NCBI GenBank assembly: GCA_030918015.1
Contig: JAUPTP010000156.1
Location: forward strand, 1-6,126
Reading direction: 5' to 3'
DNA length: 6,126 nucleotides
From: Pseudomonadota bacterium
GTDB lineage: Bacteria > Pseudomonadota > Gammaproteobacteria > Burkholderiales > Burkholderiaceae_C
Position 1 is the stretch's first letter. Each line of letters starts with the position of its first letter. The notes beneath the pieces were generated by a model. The model did no database searches. It was not told where the DNA came from and was given only the letters and a program-made list of their open reading frames with translations. The position numbers were made by a program, and so were the translations under genes. Positions 5,928 to 6,126 of the stretch are shown here, one piece after another.

Positions 5928-5953
5928 GGTGCTGCGGTGCAGCATGGTGCTGC
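5928..5953 (+). promoter_or_regulatory. Two mutually exclusive hairpins in crotonase leader
   Basis: TGCTGC (5930-5935) pairs with GCAGCA (5939-5944) around the loop GGT, and the same GCAGCA pairs equally well with a second TGCTGC (5948-5953) around the loop TGG. The two TGCTGC copies are part of a direct repeat GGTGCTGC (5928-5935 and 5946-5953). As DNA this is a dyad-plus-repeat of the kind bound by regulators; as RNA it offers two competing 6-bp stems with 3-base loops. If TATAGT at 5918 is a -10 box, transcription would start within it. The function is not established. Confidence 0.35.
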
Positions 5954-5967
5954 CCGCCTCCCTGCTC

Positions 5968-5971
5968 AGGA
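5968..5971 (+). promoter_or_regulatory. Ribosome binding site of the crotonase gene
   Basis: AGGA lies 9 bases before the ATG at 5981 and supports that start. Confidence 0.5.
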
Positions 5972-5980
5972 CATCCTGCC

Positions 5981-6126
5981 ATGACCGAACGCACCTACGA
6001 GAACCTGCTTGTCGAGACCCGCCCGGGCCCGGGCGCCCACGCGCTGTCCTACGGCTGGATCACGCTGAACCGGCCCAAGGCGCTCAACGCGCTCAACGAC
6101 GGCCTGATGGACGAGCTCGGCCAGGC
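5981..6126 (+). CDS. Enoyl-CoA hydratase/isomerase family protein (3' end cut by window)
   Basis: Forty-eight codons of a crotonase-fold protein are visible. After a short lead (MTERTYENLLVETRPGPG) comes ALSYGWITLNRPKALNALND (21-40), the first beta strand and the conserved LNRP-x-x-x-NAL signature that begins the acyl-CoA-binding site, followed by LMDELG. Family members hydrate or isomerise acyl-CoA thioesters, for example in fatty-acid beta-oxidation. The oxyanion-hole glycine motif and the catalytic Glu residues lie beyond the window, so the exact reaction and a gene name cannot be given. The start has an AGGA site. The gene is separated from the DUF3108 gene by a 74-base spacer with its own possible control signals, so it may be transcribed independently. 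Confidence 0.92.
   Translation, partial: MTERTYENLLVETRPGPGAHALSYGWITLNRPKALNALNDGLMDELGQ

Noticed and set aside
4605..5945. 446-codon open frame on the minus strand
   Set aside because: It is antisense to the DUF3108 gene, Arg/Gln/Leu/His-rich, with no recognisable domain.

Overview
This is a stretch of bacterial chromosome with very GC-rich coding DNA and strong G/C preference at third codon positions. That composition, plus the family set (class II LysRS, a DUF3429 membrane protein, a cytoplasmic-type M61 peptidase with a PDZ domain, a DUF3108 protein with a Pro/Ala-rich linker, a crotonase-fold enzyme), suggests a betaproteobacterium, most likely order Burkholderiales. The taxonomic call is inference from composition and protein style, not from a marker gene. 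All supported genes are on the + strand.

Layout. Positions 1-1151 hold the C-terminal part of lysS, cut by the window start and followed by a perfect 10-bp GC hairpin. Positions 1152-1811 are a 660-base non-coding stretch. Two parts of it (1371-1480 and 1601-1730) are only about 40% GC; it holds several inverted repeats and two copies of a 12-base leader motif 298 bases apart. The second copy sits directly before the gene at 1812-2435, an FMN-binding pyridoxamine-phosphate-oxidase-like protein. Then come a small DUF3429 membrane protein (2521-3009), an M61 metallopeptidase with PDZ domain (3043-4782) and a membrane-anchored DUF3108 protein (about 4758-5906). A 74-base spacer with two mutually exclusive hairpins precedes the start of an enoyl-CoA hydratase/isomerase family gene (5981 to the window end).

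Gene relations. The DUF3429, M61 and DUF3108 genes are tightly packed (33-base gap, then an overlap of about 25 bases) and are probably co-transcribed. No shared function is established for them. The oxidase-like gene lies 85 bases upstream and may belong to the same unit. lysS is a housekeeping translation gene, probably transcribed separately. The crotonase gene probably has its own control region.

I see no CRISPR array, tRNA, rRNA, intact insertion sequence or recognisable defence system. The least ordinary part is the low-GC, hairpin-rich spacer at 1152-1811. Its duplicated leader motif is a sequence observation; any role is inference.
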